Notes: generated by a model from the sequence alone, not told the origin. Numbered from the stretch's first letter, positions 28,550-37,940 are shown. The stretch: 64,000 bases of DNA from MSPOR6 sp964652195 (GCA_964652195.1 CAZZBB010000052.1:1-64000), one strand, 5' to 3'. Numbers and translations: made by a program.

Positions 28550-29335
28550 TTATTTCTTGATTGAACCCCACGTCAAAGCAAGTTTACTTAAGGGTTCTAC
28601 GGCTAAAGATTCTTTATCAAAGGTCAGATCTCCAAAAGCAAGAGGATCCCATGCTTGACCTGCGATCCAGCCTATTTGGTGTTGCCGTGTCCCATCTTCA
28701 CAGTCATTAAAGTGGAAACTTAATCCTATGGTCAATCCATCTTTTGCTTTAAAGTCCTTTCCTGCATTGGCGTTCCCAGGGTTTGGCCCGCGTGCCCCCG
28801 AAGCATCAATAGCAACTTCGTATGTGTACTTCGTTCCTTCCTTTATCAGAACCCATTCTGTGTTGTCCCGTGAAGCCGCAGCAGAATGATCTTTACCATT
28901 CGCTCCAAGTGTCCACTGTACCAGGGCAGCTCTAACCATCTCATTATCAAAATCAAACATAAACTCAACACTATCATCTTCCCACCACTTCGCATTCTCT
29001 GGATTAATATCTTGGAGTTTATCGTCCGTAATTTCTACAGCAAAGTATATACGAGAAGCATCATTTGCACTCCAAGCAACTCGTCCTTTACCTGAAAAAT
29101 CACTCGCTTTTGGTAATGCTGCACCAGCATCTTTCAGCTGATCGAAATTTACTACCTCAGCACGAACCCATTCCTGGAGTTTACCATCAATCTTAATGTT
29201 ATCAATCTGTTTGGCAACATACTCTTTATCGCGTTTTGCAATAGAAACACTTGTTATGCTAACAGTTAAAACAAGTATGAATAGAATTGTTAATGCACCC
29301 CTAATGAAATCAATTAATTGAAGATCTTTTTTCAT
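28550..29335 (-). CDS. Exported CBM9-like protein with C-terminal TWG motif
   Basis: 261 residues. Signal peptide, then a domain resembling carbohydrate-binding module family 9: IDNIKIDGKLQEWVRAEVVN, a central WWEDDSVEFMFDF and GLSFHFNDCEDG. The final residues SKLALTWGSIKK match the C-termini of the LamG proteins at 29838 and 44857, suggesting a common sorting or anchoring signal. Predicted extracellular or periplasmic glycan binder. No catalytic domain is present. Confidence 0.7.
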   Translation of the reverse strand: MKKDLQLIDFIRGALTILFILVLTVSITSVSIAKRDKEYVAKQIDNIKIDGKLQEWVRAEVVNFDQLKDAGAALPKASDFSGKGRVAWSANDASRIYFAVEITDDKLQDINPENAKWWEDDSVEFMFDFDNEMVRAALVQWTLGANGKDHSAAASRDNTEWVLIKEGTKYTYEVAIDASGARGPNPGNANAGKDFKAKDGLTIGLSFHFNDCEDGTRQHQIGWIAGQAWDPLAFGDLTFDKESLAVEPLSKLALTWGSIKK

Positions 29336-29369
29336 ACAATTAGTCCTTTGTATAATGATTTATTGGTAC

Positions 29370-29558
29370 TCATCCTTGGAATATCTTCCGAAGAATTAAA
29401 TACGCACCGCCAACTGTAATGACGAATAACGATAGTAAAATAACCGTTCCAATTATGAAGCTTGCTAAACCAAACATGAACTTAATAATTTCTATAAAGA
29501 TAGCAACACAGATTAGAACAATTATTATGCCTACAATGATCAATAGTATTTTATTCAT
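29370..29558 (-). CDS. Small two-TM hydrophobic protein
   Basis: 62 residues, nearly all hydrophobic, with two predicted TM helices (ILLIIVGIIIVLICVAIFIE and a second from about residue 32). The length is compatible with small membrane peptides, but AT-rich DNA readily yields such frames. No family recognised. It sits 34 nt after the CBM9-like gene's start, upstream on the same strand, with no clear Shine-Dalgarno. Confidence 0.35.
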   Translation of the reverse strand: MNKILLIIVGIIIVLICVAIFIEIIKFMFGLASFIIGTVILLSLFVITVGGAYLILRKIFQG

Positions 29559-29610
29559 AACTTTGTTCCGATATGGTTTGAAGCATGTTGAGAAGTTTCG
29601 ATATATTTAC

Positions 29611-29668
29611 TATACTATTTCTGATAATTAATGTCTCTTTAATGTCGCATAAACTTTTAGTTTGTGCC
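29611..29668 (+). repeat. Degenerate TACCATTTCT-type element
   Basis: TATACTATTTCTGATAATTA, then TGTCTCTTTAATGTCGCATAAACTT, matches the left part of the element at 55171-55260 (AATGCGTCTTTATCGTAGCATAAACTG), but the right terminal repeat is not visible. Confidence 0.45.
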
Positions 29669-29736
29669 ATATTTCAAAACATGCTTAACAACTGTTCATG
29701 GGATAAACATAGATAAAAACGGTATTACATTCAATA

Positions 29737-29767
29737 GTTAGGTGCGGAAGTTAACACCGCACCTAAC
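29737..29767 (-). terminator. Hairpin downstream of the LamG gene
   Basis: A perfect 11-bp stem GTTAGGTGCGG / CCGCACCTAAC with a 9-nt loop lies 70 nt after the LamG stop on the minus strand. No T-run follows, so it may be a GTAGG-family palindrome acting as a terminator or mRNA-stabilising hairpin. Confidence 0.45.
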
Positions 29768-29837
29768 AAGGTTATTTCTTATTTTAGTATAGAATAAACA
29801 ACACTCTGGGTTATCTTGAAAATACTTGCATATCAAT

Positions 29838-30590
29838 CTACTGCTTAAGGCTACCCCATGTAACAGCTATCTTCTCTTTTGCATCAACAGCAAGACCACT
29901 TTCAAGTCCATCATTCATAAGTGCATTAACATCATCCTCACTTAACACTGTATTGAAAACTATGAATTCGTCAAACATACCTTGCCAATGCCGCTGTCCA
30001 TCCCAAGATCCGATTTTACCCGGGTCAAGAACCCCAGGGTTACCACCCCAATCGCGCTCCGCATTAAGTTCTCCATTGATATAGAAACGGATCTTCTTTT
30101 CTGTCGCACTATAAGCCGTTGCAATGTGAATCCATTTATTTAATTCACCGCCAACTACTGCGAAGTCAGCGAATGTATCGTTTCCACCAGGATTACCATT
30201 AATGGAGAATTCTACTTTATTGTTAGGATGTAACTGGTAATGAATATCTCCACCTTTCCAACCAGCATTGTTAAAGAAGGTCCGCCAATCGTTTTCTCTA
30301 CCTGTACATTTTACCCAATGAGCCAACGTAACCTCTTCAAACGATCCCATTCTTTTGTTGATGACTATCCATTCACTTGAACCATTCAGTTCGATTGCTT
30401 TACCAATCTTCCCTTCAACAAATTTTCCACCCTTAAGTTCACCATCAAAACCATTGCCGGAAACATCCTTGGCATCACCATCAAATAACCAGCCAGCGAC
30501 AACCATGTCACTGGTAATTTCCGCTGAAGACAACATACTGACTCCCAGCATGAGAATTAGTGTAAATACATAAGTGATAAATCTATACAA
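29838..30590 (-). CDS. Exported LamG-domain protein with C-terminal TWG motif
   Basis: About 250 residues. The chosen start is a TTG with AGGAGG six bases upstream; an ATG at 30614 would add eight residues rich in Arg. Signal peptide (YVFTLILMLGVSMLSSA), then a concanavalin-A-like LamG/laminin-G-3 domain beginning VVAGWLFDGDAKDVSGNG, with IHIATAYSATEKKIRFYING and a Trp-rich GKIGSWDGQRHWQG. The end, KEKIAVTWGSLKQ, is shared with the proteins at 28550 and 44857. Predicted surface or periplasmic carbohydrate binder; no catalytic domain. Confidence 0.75.
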   Translation of the reverse strand: MYRFITYVFTLILMLGVSMLSSAEITSDMVVAGWLFDGDAKDVSGNGFDGELKGGKFVEGKIGKAIELNGSSEWIVINKRMGSFEEVTLAHWVKCTGRENDWRTFFNNAGWKGGDIHYQLHPNNKVEFSINGNPGGNDTFADFAVVGGELNKWIHIATAYSATEKKIRFYINGELNAERDWGGNPGVLDPGKIGSWDGQRHWQGMFDEFIVFNTVLSEDDVNALMNDGLESGLAVDAKEKIAVTWGSLKQ

Positions 30591-30707
30591 AATACGCCTC
30601 CTATGTGTATACATATCGAAAATATTAGTCTACATTTTAGATCAATCCAACTTCGTTAATAATACATAGATTCCAACTCAATATAATATCTAACCCCATG
30701 TTTATCT

Positions 30708-31589
30708 CTATATAGATCTATGTTTTGCTACACCACGTGGATTTTCAAACGCATCTACCCATAGATCACACCACGCTTGATGATCTGTTAAAACAGTATC
30801 AGGATTCTTTTTACTACGTACTATAAATTCTGGATGTGCAGTTCTACCCGTATGATGACCAGTTGTTTGAAAACGGAGATCCAACGACCATCGACAACGA
30901 TCCGATTTATTCGGTTGTGAACGGTGAGGGGTAAAACGACTTAGCAATATCACATCTCCGCGATGGCATTCAAGCATCATTGGTTCAGTATCAGGCATTA
31001 GGTCTGGAATAATCATTGTACCACCCTCTTTTTGATGTGTAAGATACCCAATATCTTCAGTTACACCGGGCAATGCTTCAAGACACCCCATTTCAATTGT
31101 GCTATCCCCCAACGGTAACCAACAGGTAACTATATTTGAACCTTCAGCTTCCTCCATCATAACACCAGCATCTTGATGCCACGGCACACCACCTGCCCAA
31201 CTGGCGTTCCCATCAATTACTGGTGGTTTAGCACGTACATGCTGAATAGGATTACAGGTGATTTCTGGACCGACAATACCTTCAATGACATCCAGCAGAT
31301 TCTCGTTTCTCATGAAATCGAAGATCGCTTTACCACGATAATGCATTATGTCCATGCCTTTTGTCACCTCTCCGGACTGTGCAAGGAGTTTGGCAAATCG
31401 CTTATCAAAGGGTTCATCTTCACACATGTTTTCAATCTTTCCATCCTGTAGTAATGCTTCAGCACGCTCTGAAATCCAATCCTCAATTTCTGTTATTACA
31501 GGTTGAACATCTTCATCTGTCAATGCGTCATTTACAACCAGAACACCTCGTTCACGATAGGTATCTTTCTGTTCTTGTGTTAATCTCAT
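30708..31589 (-). CDS. Phytanoyl-CoA dioxygenase family protein (PhyH)
   Basis: 293 residues. Fe(II)/2-oxoglutarate oxygenase. N-terminal LTQEQKDTYRERGVLVV, the iron site HQD in VPWHQDAGVM, the distal His in SRFTPHRSQPNKS, and the 2-oxoglutarate Arg in RWSLDLRFQ. It is not closely similar to the PhyH protein at 17359 by eye, so the two probably have different substrates. It is divergent from sucC. Confidence 0.86.
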   Translation of the reverse strand: MRLTQEQKDTYRERGVLVVNDALTDEDVQPVITEIEDWISERAEALLQDGKIENMCEDEPFDKRFAKLLAQSGEVTKGMDIMHYRGKAIFDFMRNENLLDVIEGIVGPEITCNPIQHVRAKPPVIDGNASWAGGVPWHQDAGVMMEEAEGSNIVTCWLPLGDSTIEMGCLEALPGVTEDIGYLTHQKEGGTMIIPDLMPDTEPMMLECHRGDVILLSRFTPHRSQPNKSDRCRWSLDLRFQTTGHHTGRTAHPEFIVRSKKNPDTVLTDHQAWCDLWVDAFENPRGVAKHRSI

Positions 31590-31731
31590 ATATTTACCTT
31601 CAATAACTTGGTAAAATTAGGTATAAAGGTGATCTTGTCAACAATTCAATCAATGTACAATTTGTCGCATATAATAGCATAAAAATATACTGTACACAAG
31701 CAGAATTAAAGCACTTAACTATAGACAATCC

Positions 31732-31760
31732 TTGCAAATAATACCTATGCATGCTATAAT
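31732..31760 (+). promoter_or_regulatory. Sigma70-like promoter of sucC
   Basis: TTGCAA at 31732-31737 and TATAAT at 31755-31760 are 17 nt apart, a near-consensus promoter 80 nt before the sucC start. A small palindrome, GTAGGGTAAA / TTTACCTAC, lies immediately downstream at 31763-31783 and would be near the 5' end of the mRNA. Confidence 0.65.
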
Positions 31761-31842
31761 TCGTAGGGTAAAAATTTACCTACACTTTCCATTCTACATA
31801 CTGGTGACAATACCGAAAGGATTACTATCAATTACATAAAAG

Positions 31843-33024
31843 ATGAATATACATGAATTCCAAGCAAAACAAATTTTAGAATCCTTCGGAGTTAATACCC
31901 TTCAGGGGCAAGTCGCTGAAACACCCGAAGAAGCAGAATTAATTGCCAATACAATCAATTGTCAACAATATGTTGTCAAAGCTCAAATCCATGCAGGTGG
32001 GCGCGCCAAAGCTGGAGGTGTGAAACTCGCACACTCTGCAGCTGAAGTCAAAAAACACGCTGAATCAATGATAGGGAGGCAGTTGGTAACACCTCAGACT
32101 GGTCCGGAAGGAAAACTTGTTAGCAAAGTCTTAATCGTTGAAGCCGCAAAAATACAGAAAGAATTCTACCTTGCTATACTACTGGATCGCGAAACATCAC
32201 AACTCACACTAATCGGGAGTGAAGAAGGTGGGGTCAATATAGAAGAAGTTGCAGAACATACGCCAGAAAAAATCATAAAATCATCTATTCATCCTGCATT
32301 CGGGCTAACCGTTTTCCAAGCGCGCAATTTCGCATACAAATTAATTGCCGACGATGAATATCAACAGATAATTCCCAACGCAACAGAATTGATTACTTCT
32401 CTTTACAATGCATTCGTTGAATGTGATTGTTCATTAATTGAAATTAATCCTTTGGCAATTGTAGGTGACGCAGATAACTTAAAAATTGTGGCACTCGATT
32501 CCAAGATTAACTTGGATGACAACTCTCTATGGAGAAATCCTGAAATTGCTGAATTGCGTGATCCCAACGAAGAAGATCCAAGTGAATTAGAGGCAAGTGA
32601 ATCAGGTCTAAGTTATATACGTCTTGATGGTAATATCGGCTGTATGGTAAATGGTGCTGGGTTGGCAATGGCAACCATGGATATAATAAAACAAAAAGGT
32701 GGTGAACCGGCAAACTTTCTTGATGTCGGTGGAGGAGCATCCGCCGAAGCAGTCGCCCACGCCTTCCGTCTTATCCTTGCAGACGAAAACGTGAAAGCCG
32801 TTCTTGTAAATATCTTCGGGGGTATCATGAAATGCGATACCATTGCTACAGGTATTGTTGAAGCTGCAAAACAGGTTGAACTCAATGTGCCCCTTGTCGT
32901 TCGCTTAGAAGGAACAAATGTTGAACTTGGGAAAAACATTATAAATAATTCCGATTTAAATGTGGTACAAGCAGAAGGACTCTCCCAAGCGGCTGAACTT
33001 GCCGTGAATGCAGCAATTGTATAA
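31843..33024 (+). CDS. sucC: Succinate-CoA ligase, beta subunit
   Basis: 393 residues, the normal length. ATP-grasp subunit of the TCA-cycle enzyme making succinate, CoA and NTP. MNIHEFQAKQILESFGV is the classic N-terminus. KAQIHAGGRAKAGGVK, EINPLAIV and the C-terminal VNIFGGIMKCD loop with NVPLVVRLEGTN are all present. The alpha subunit is not adjacent but lies at 45791, 13 kb away, an unusual split. pgk follows after 26 nt, so sucC and pgk are likely co-transcribed. Confidence 0.95.
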   Translation: MNIHEFQAKQILESFGVNTLQGQVAETPEEAELIANTINCQQYVVKAQIHAGGRAKAGGVKLAHSAAEVKKHAESMIGRQLVTPQTGPEGKLVSKVLIVEAAKIQKEFYLAILLDRETSQLTLIGSEEGGVNIEEVAEHTPEKIIKSSIHPAFGLTVFQARNFAYKLIADDEYQQIIPNATELITSLYNAFVECDCSLIEINPLAIVGDADNLKIVALDSKINLDDNSLWRNPEIAELRDPNEEDPSELEASESGLSYIRLDGNIGCMVNGAGLAMATMDIIKQKGGEPANFLDVGGGASAEAVAHAFRLILADENVKAVLVNIFGGIMKCDTIATGIVEAAKQVELNVPLVVRLEGTNVELGKNIINNSDLNVVQAEGLSQAAELAVNAAIV

Positions 33025-33050
33025 CGGACATTGGACACAGAAAGAAAACA

Positions 33051-34241
33051 ATGGCAAAACTTGAGTTAACAGAAATAGACGTTTCAGGAAAACGGGTTCT
33101 CGTGCGCGTAGACTTTAATGTCCCTATCCAGGACGGGAAAATCACTGACGATACCCGTATTACTGCTGCATTACCTACTATTTTAGACCTACTCCATAGA
33201 AATGCAAAAATTATTCTTATCACTCATGTGGGGAGACCAACAGTAGGATCAAACGAAAACAACAAAGAATTCTCAACTGAACCTATAGCAACTGCCCTTA
33301 ACCAAAAACTTGGGATACGGATTAAGCATGTTGAGGATTGCATCGGAGAATCTGTTCAAAACGCTGCTGATTCATTGGAAAATGGTGAAATACTACTCCT
33401 TGAGAATGTCAGATTCTATGCTGAAGAAACGAATAACGATACTGAGTTTGCAAAGCAGCTCGCTTCTCTGGCAGATGTTTATGTAAATGACGCTTTCGGC
33501 ACGGCTCATCGAGCACACGCATCAACAGAAGGGGTAACTCACCATTTGAACACATGTGCTGCAGGATTACTCATGGCACGAGAAATTCAGTATCTTAGCA
33601 TGAGTATTGAAGACCCCACACCTCCATATGTCGCAATCCTTGGTGGTGCTAAAATCTCTGACAAAATTACACTAATTGAAAATCTACTGGATAAGGTCGA
33701 TCATCTATTAATCGGTGGGGGGATGGCTTATACATTCCTCGCTGCTATGGGTATTTCAATTGGAAATTCCCTTGTTGAGACTGAGAAACTTGACGTAGCA
33801 ACATCACTTATTAAAAAGAAAGAGTTTATTCATAAGGTTAGTCTACCAATTGACCACATTCTCGGTCGAGAATTTGATCCTGATACTGAATCTCGGGTTG
33901 TTGATGAGACCGCTATTCCTGACGGATGGCAAGGTTTAGATATTGGTCCAAAAACTGTCGATGCATTTGGTGAAAGAATTAAAACATCGAAAACTGTTGT
34001 ATGGAACGGTCCCTTAGGTGTCTACGAATTTGAAAAGTTTGCTCAAGGTACAATTGAAATTGCAAGACAAATAGCTGAGTCAGATACTATGAGCATTATT
34101 GGTGGAGGGGATTGTGTCGCAGCAATCCAACAAGCTGGTGTGACAGACAGAATCACACATGTTTCTACAGGGGGCGGCGCATCTCTGGAGTTTTTAGAAG
34201 GGAAACCCCTACCCGGTATCACAGCATTAACTGATAAATAA
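33051..34241 (+). CDS. pgk: Phosphoglycerate kinase
   Basis: 396 residues, the normal length. It converts 1,3-bisphosphoglycerate plus ADP to 3-phosphoglycerate plus ATP in glycolysis. VRVDFNVPIQDG, THVGRP, NDAFGTAHRAHAS, LGGAKISDKI, the hinge region NGPLGVYEF and the nucleotide-site GGGDCVAAI are intact. Cytoplasmic. It is the second gene after sucC. Confidence 0.96.
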   Translation: MAKLELTEIDVSGKRVLVRVDFNVPIQDGKITDDTRITAALPTILDLLHRNAKIILITHVGRPTVGSNENNKEFSTEPIATALNQKLGIRIKHVEDCIGESVQNAADSLENGEILLLENVRFYAEETNNDTEFAKQLASLADVYVNDAFGTAHRAHASTEGVTHHLNTCAAGLLMAREIQYLSMSIEDPTPPYVAILGGAKISDKITLIENLLDKVDHLLIGGGMAYTFLAAMGISIGNSLVETEKLDVATSLIKKKEFIHKVSLPIDHILGREFDPDTESRVVDETAIPDGWQGLDIGPKTVDAFGERIKTSKTVVWNGPLGVYEFEKFAQGTIEIARQIAESDTMSIIGGGDCVAAIQQAGVTDRITHVSTGGGASLEFLEGKPLPGITALTDK

Positions 34242-34270
34242 CGAAACATACAACTATTAACTTATTAACT

Positions 34271-34392
34271 AACGTGAGTTTGACTATAGGTATATGTACC
34301 TGATTTTTCCAATAATATTACTCTTATGGACTCGGTAGGTGCGGTTTCCTAACCGCACAGAACACAAAAATCTGATTTATCAAACTCACATT
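34271..34392 (+). repeat. Palindromic element with AACGTGAGTTTGA ends and a GTAGG hairpin
   Basis: Terminal inverted repeats AACGTGAGTTTGA (34271-34283) and TCAAACTCACATT (34380-34392) enclose GTAGG followed by a perfect hairpin TGCGGTT-TCCT-AACCGCA (34340-34357). A lone end, TCAAACTCACGTTA, occurs at 40226-40239. Non-coding; it fills the pgk-proS gap. Confidence 0.6.
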
Positions 34393-34424
34393 ATTAACTA
34401 ATAGCTATTAACTGAAAATTAATT

Positions 34425-35861
34425 ATGTTTGATAAAATTACACCTCGCAGTGAAGATTACTCGAAATGGTATACACAAGTCATCCGTCAAGCCGAAATGG
34501 CAGATTATGCACCGGTTCGTGGATGTATGGTCGTGCGTCCGTATGGTTATTCCCTATGGGAAAACGTTAAAGAACAACTTGATATTCGGTTTAAAGCATC
34601 TGGACATCAAAACGCAGCATTTCCGCTTTTTATTCCAATGAGTTTCATAGAAAAAGAAGCAGAACACGTTGAAGGTTTTAAACCGGAACTCGCTGTTGTT
34701 ACACATGGCGGCGGGAAAAAATTAGACGAACCACTCGTTGTACGCCCTACATCGGAAACCATTATCGGACACATGTATAGTCAGTGGATACAATCTTACC
34801 GTGATCTCCCCGTCCTAATTAATCAATGGGGAAACGTAGTACGATGGGAACTACGTCCACGTCTATTCCTACGTACAACGGAGTTCTTCTGGCAGGAAGG
34901 TCATACCGCACACGCAACACATGAAGAAGCAGAAGAGGAAACCTTACGTATTCTGGACATCTACACCGATTTTGCTGTAAACGAAGCAGCTATACCGGTC
35001 ATTCCGGGACGTAAAAGTAATAGTGAGAAGTTCCCCGGGGCACTAACCTCCTATACAATTGAAGCAATGATGGGAGATAAACGTGCTCTGCAAGCTGGTA
35101 CATCCCATGACCTCGGACAGAACTTCGCTAAAGTCTTTGATATTCAATTCCTTGATGCAGAACAGAAACAACAACACTGTTGGACAACAAGTTGGGGTGT
35201 CAGCACCCGTATGATCGGTGCTATCATAATGGCACATGGAGATGACCAAGGATTAGTTCTGCCCCCAAGACTCGCACCTACACAACTCGTAATCGTTCCT
35301 ATTATTCCAAAAAACAAAGGAGAAACGAAACAGATTGTCACTGAAACTGTCAGTGCTATATGTGAAACATTAGGAGATATACGATATTATGTAGATGATC
35401 GGTATGAACACTCTCCCGGTTGGCGATTCAATGAATGGGAACTAAAGGGTGTACCGATTCGGATAGAGATAGGTCCACGCGATATTGAAAATGAACAAGT
35501 GGTCTTCGCTCGCAGAGATATTCCAGGAAAAGAAGGGAAATCTTTCGTTCCGATTGCAGATGTTGCTGAAACAGCTACGCAATTGCTGGAGACAATTCAG
35601 TCTGATATGCTCAAACGGGCAACGGAATTCCGAGATGCAAACACATTTGAACCTGAAAACTATGATTCATTAAAAGAGATAGTTGAAATAGGGTTCGCAC
35701 GTGCATGGTGGTGTGGAAATGAAGAATGTGAAGATAAAATCAAAGAGGACACACAAGCCACTATCCGATGTATCCCAAGGGAGCAACCAGATTCCGATGG
35801 GATGTGTATTGTCTGCGGTGCAGAAGCAGAAGAGATTACAATTTTTTCGCGTGCATACTAA
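34425..35861 (+). CDS. proS: Prolyl-tRNA synthetase (eukaryote/archaeal-like type)
   Basis: 478 residues. Class II synthetase charging tRNA-Pro. It lacks the bacterial editing insertion and has the layout of the archaeal/eukaryotic-like type: DYSKWYTQVIRQAEMADYAP at the N-terminus, RPTSETIIGHMYSQW (motif 2 region), FLRTTEFFWQEGHTAHAT, SHDLGQNFAKVFD and SWGVSTRMIGAIIMAHGD (motif 3). An anticodon-binding domain and a C-terminal Cys-containing zinc-like domain (WWCGNEECEDK, MCIVCGA) follow. Length and ends match this family. Confidence 0.94.
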   Translation: MFDKITPRSEDYSKWYTQVIRQAEMADYAPVRGCMVVRPYGYSLWENVKEQLDIRFKASGHQNAAFPLFIPMSFIEKEAEHVEGFKPELAVVTHGGGKKLDEPLVVRPTSETIIGHMYSQWIQSYRDLPVLINQWGNVVRWELRPRLFLRTTEFFWQEGHTAHATHEEAEEETLRILDIYTDFAVNEAAIPVIPGRKSNSEKFPGALTSYTIEAMMGDKRALQAGTSHDLGQNFAKVFDIQFLDAEQKQQHCWTTSWGVSTRMIGAIIMAHGDDQGLVLPPRLAPTQLVIVPIIPKNKGETKQIVTETVSAICETLGDIRYYVDDRYEHSPGWRFNEWELKGVPIRIEIGPRDIENEQVVFARRDIPGKEGKSFVPIADVAETATQLLETIQSDMLKRATEFRDANTFEPENYDSLKEIVEIGFARAWWCGNEECEDKIKEDTQATIRCIPREQPDSDGMCIVCGAEAEEITIFSRAY

Positions 35862-35891
35862 TATAATGTATCTCAATTTAAGGAGATAAGT

Positions 35892-36218
35892 ATGAAATAC
35901 GTCACGATTAGTGCAATACTATTCTCTATCATAGCATTGTCTGCATACAGTGAACTTACCCCAACAGACCTTGAAAAGATTCGAGAAATTGTCAATGAAT
36001 CTGAAAAAAGAACCAAAGAATACATTGACTTAAAAATTGATAATCTTGAAAAAAGTGTTAACGAACGATTTGATATTGTTGATAAACGCTTTGATAGTGT
36101 TGATAAACGGATGACACTCCAAGCAATTTTAACTTATGGATTCATGGTGTTTTTTGCCATTGCAATAGGTTTCCCTGCATGGCAAGCCAAAAAGACCGAT
36201 CCCTCGAAAAACGGATAG
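35892..36218 (+). CDS. Small exported coiled-coil protein with C-terminal TM
   Basis: 108 residues. N-terminal signal sequence (YVTISAILFSIIALSAYS), a coiled-coil heptad region (RTKEYIDLKIDNLEKSVNER with FDIVDKRFDSVDKR), then a TM helix (AILTYGFMVFFAIAIGFPAW). AAGGAG precedes the ATG, and it follows proS by 30 nt. The reading frame ends TDPSKNG, but an overlapping -1 frame from 36179 to 36277 continues as a further coiled-coil segment (see findings), so the natural product may be longer. Function unknown. Confidence 0.6.
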   Translation: MKYVTISAILFSIIALSAYSELTPTDLEKIREIVNESEKRTKEYIDLKIDNLEKSVNERFDIVDKRFDSVDKRMTLQAILTYGFMVFFAIAIGFPAWQAKKTDPSKNG

Positions 36219-36334
36219 AAACACTCACCCAAGAAATTGAAATACTCAAAACCCGTAAAAAATATGGACTTTGTTAACGCACAATAACAAAGTAACTACC
36301 TAAAAGTTATAGACGAATCTTATGGAAAAAATAA

Positions 36335-36988
36335 ATGAACTACGTTATCTGTGCAACACCACGTACACGCAGTACTGTTATATGTGACTTGTTAGTTTCA
36401 TCCAATGTAGCAGGATATCCGAGAGAATACCACGAAGGACACGAATCACTAAAAGGCTTGGATATAACCACCCCAGCAACATATCAAAAATACGTAGCTG
36501 TTTCCACTTCACCAAATGGAGTTTGTGGTATACAAGTCATGTCCACAGAAAAGCATATCGTTGAAAAGTTTATAGATTTTAAAAACGTAAAATGCATCTG
36601 GATCCGCAGAGAAAACAAAATAAAACAAGCCATCTCCCTATTGAAAGCTCACAAACGTAATTGCTTTTATGAGACAGATAAAACTCGGAAAAATGACGAC
36701 CTCAATCAAATCAAAATTACGCGTGATGAGATCGCATACAGCACATTTGAATTGACGGCACAGGATATGTCGTGGAGATATTATTTTGAAGAAAACAAGA
36801 TTATCCCTCTAACAATTTGGTATAAAGACTTAGAAACAGAAACACAGCAAAAAGGTATCCTCAAGAAAGTCCTGGATTTTCTTAATGTCTACGACACACC
36901 GAATGAACCTAAAGTTTGGGTCAAACGTCAGGATGCGGAATGGGATCAGGATTTATATAACCAAACTGTGGCTCCCTATCGTTTATGA
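36335..36988 (+). CDS. Stf0-like sulfotransferase
   Basis: 217 residues. The N-terminal CATPRTRSTVICDLL is the 5'-phosphosulfate-binding loop of PAPS-dependent sulfotransferases. CIWIRRENKIKQAISLLKA carries the 3'-phosphate-binding segment. The overall pattern, with a substrate region YPREYHEGH, fits the Stf0 family, known in mycobacteria for sulfating trehalose. Cytoplasmic. It has no obvious operon partner. Substrate is unknown; a sugar or glycolipid is plausible. Confidence 0.78.
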   Translation: MNYVICATPRTRSTVICDLLVSSNVAGYPREYHEGHESLKGLDITTPATYQKYVAVSTSPNGVCGIQVMSTEKHIVEKFIDFKNVKCIWIRRENKIKQAISLLKAHKRNCFYETDKTRKNDDLNQIKITRDEIAYSTFELTAQDMSWRYYFEENKIIPLTIWYKDLETETQQKGILKKVLDFLNVYDTPNEPKVWVKRQDAEWDQDLYNQTVAPYRL

Positions 36989-37168
36989 ATCACTATTTGA
37001 CCCAATTTGTTCCCACAAAATGCCACGCGCGTATCCTGCGTTGATTTGCTCTAATAATGTTATGTGTAATTATCATTTATTCAAGTTGTGGTTAATTGGG
37101 TTACTGCAATAGAATTGGTGAATATTTATTTAGTAAACATAAGGATAGACTATGCTTATTGAGTACCT

Positions 37169-37606
37169 TCATGGAGTAATAACCATATCTATTTCTTTAA
37201 GTCTTTTATAGAGTTCTATAGAGTTTCTATCAAAGTTAATACTGATATTGTAGTTCATGAGAATATCAAGTCCTATAATTCCATTTATATACATTTCATC
37301 AAAATGTTCATTACATACAACTATATGGTTTCTATATTTTGATCCAGCAAAATCAATCTGTTTAACGGGGATTATAGATAATGGTTGGGCTCCGCCAGCA
37401 GTATCAAAATCTTGGGCAATACTATGTTGTTGCAAATCATATCCCAATTCTACTGCTATATTTTTACTAATACCACTGATTGTTGCTCCAGTATCTAAAA
37501 CGAGTTTAATGTCTCTATAGTTGGAATCATAAATTCCATAAATTCTACATGCGATTGTGATCTGTCCATTGCTAAATTCTATACGGGTTTTGTAGTCTGA
37601 TACCAA
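37169..37606 (-). CDS. Retropepsin-like (clan AA) aspartic protease
   Basis: 145 residues. LVLDTGATISGISKNIA carries the DTG(A/S) catalytic motif, and IIGLDILMNYNISINFD is the hydrophobic-hydrophobic-Gly partner strand, as in retroviral and DUF-type single-lobe aspartic proteases that act as dimers. No signal peptide. The 88-residue protein upstream on the same strand (gap 67 nt) may be its partner or substrate. Confidence 0.75.
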   Translation of the reverse strand: MVSDYKTRIEFSNGQITIACRIYGIYDSNYRDIKLVLDTGATISGISKNIAVELGYDLQQHSIAQDFDTAGGAQPLSIIPVKQIDFAGSKYRNHIVVCNEHFDEMYINGIIGLDILMNYNISINFDRNSIELYKRLKEIDMVITP

Positions 37607-37673
37607 ATTGATGTCCTTATTAGCGTAAACCCTTACTGCACTTTACTATGTTGCAACAAGGGTTGTAGTTGAA

Positions 37674-37940
37674 TTATCTTGGGTCTGTAGGTCTATACGA
37701 AGTTATTCTATGTTTATGTTGATATTTTGGCGTTGTCAATTCACCTGTAAATCTTATAGCTGCACCACCAATAAATTCCTTTGAAACTTTATGAATATCA
37801 TCACGTGACGGACTATGGGTTTGGACGATACCAGATATAAGTTCACTCGTATCCTCACAAATTTCAGGTTCAACGATGAACAACCATTGGTTAGGATATT
37901 TTTCTACCATTTCCTGTGCTGTCAAACGCTCGGATGCCAT
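37674..37940 (-). CDS. Small protein upstream of the retropepsin-like gene
   Basis: 88 residues, no family recognised with certainty. The segment MVEKYPNQWLFIVEPEI followed by a short helix and THSPSRDDIHKVS has the look of small DUF5678-like proteins found beside retropepsin-like genes (inference). The C-terminus is basic and polar. Same strand and close spacing suggest co-transcription with the protease. Confidence 0.5.
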   Translation of the reverse strand: MASERLTAQEMVEKYPNQWLFIVEPEICEDTSELISGIVQTHSPSRDDIHKVSKEFIGGAAIRFTGELTTPKYQHKHRITSYRPTDPR

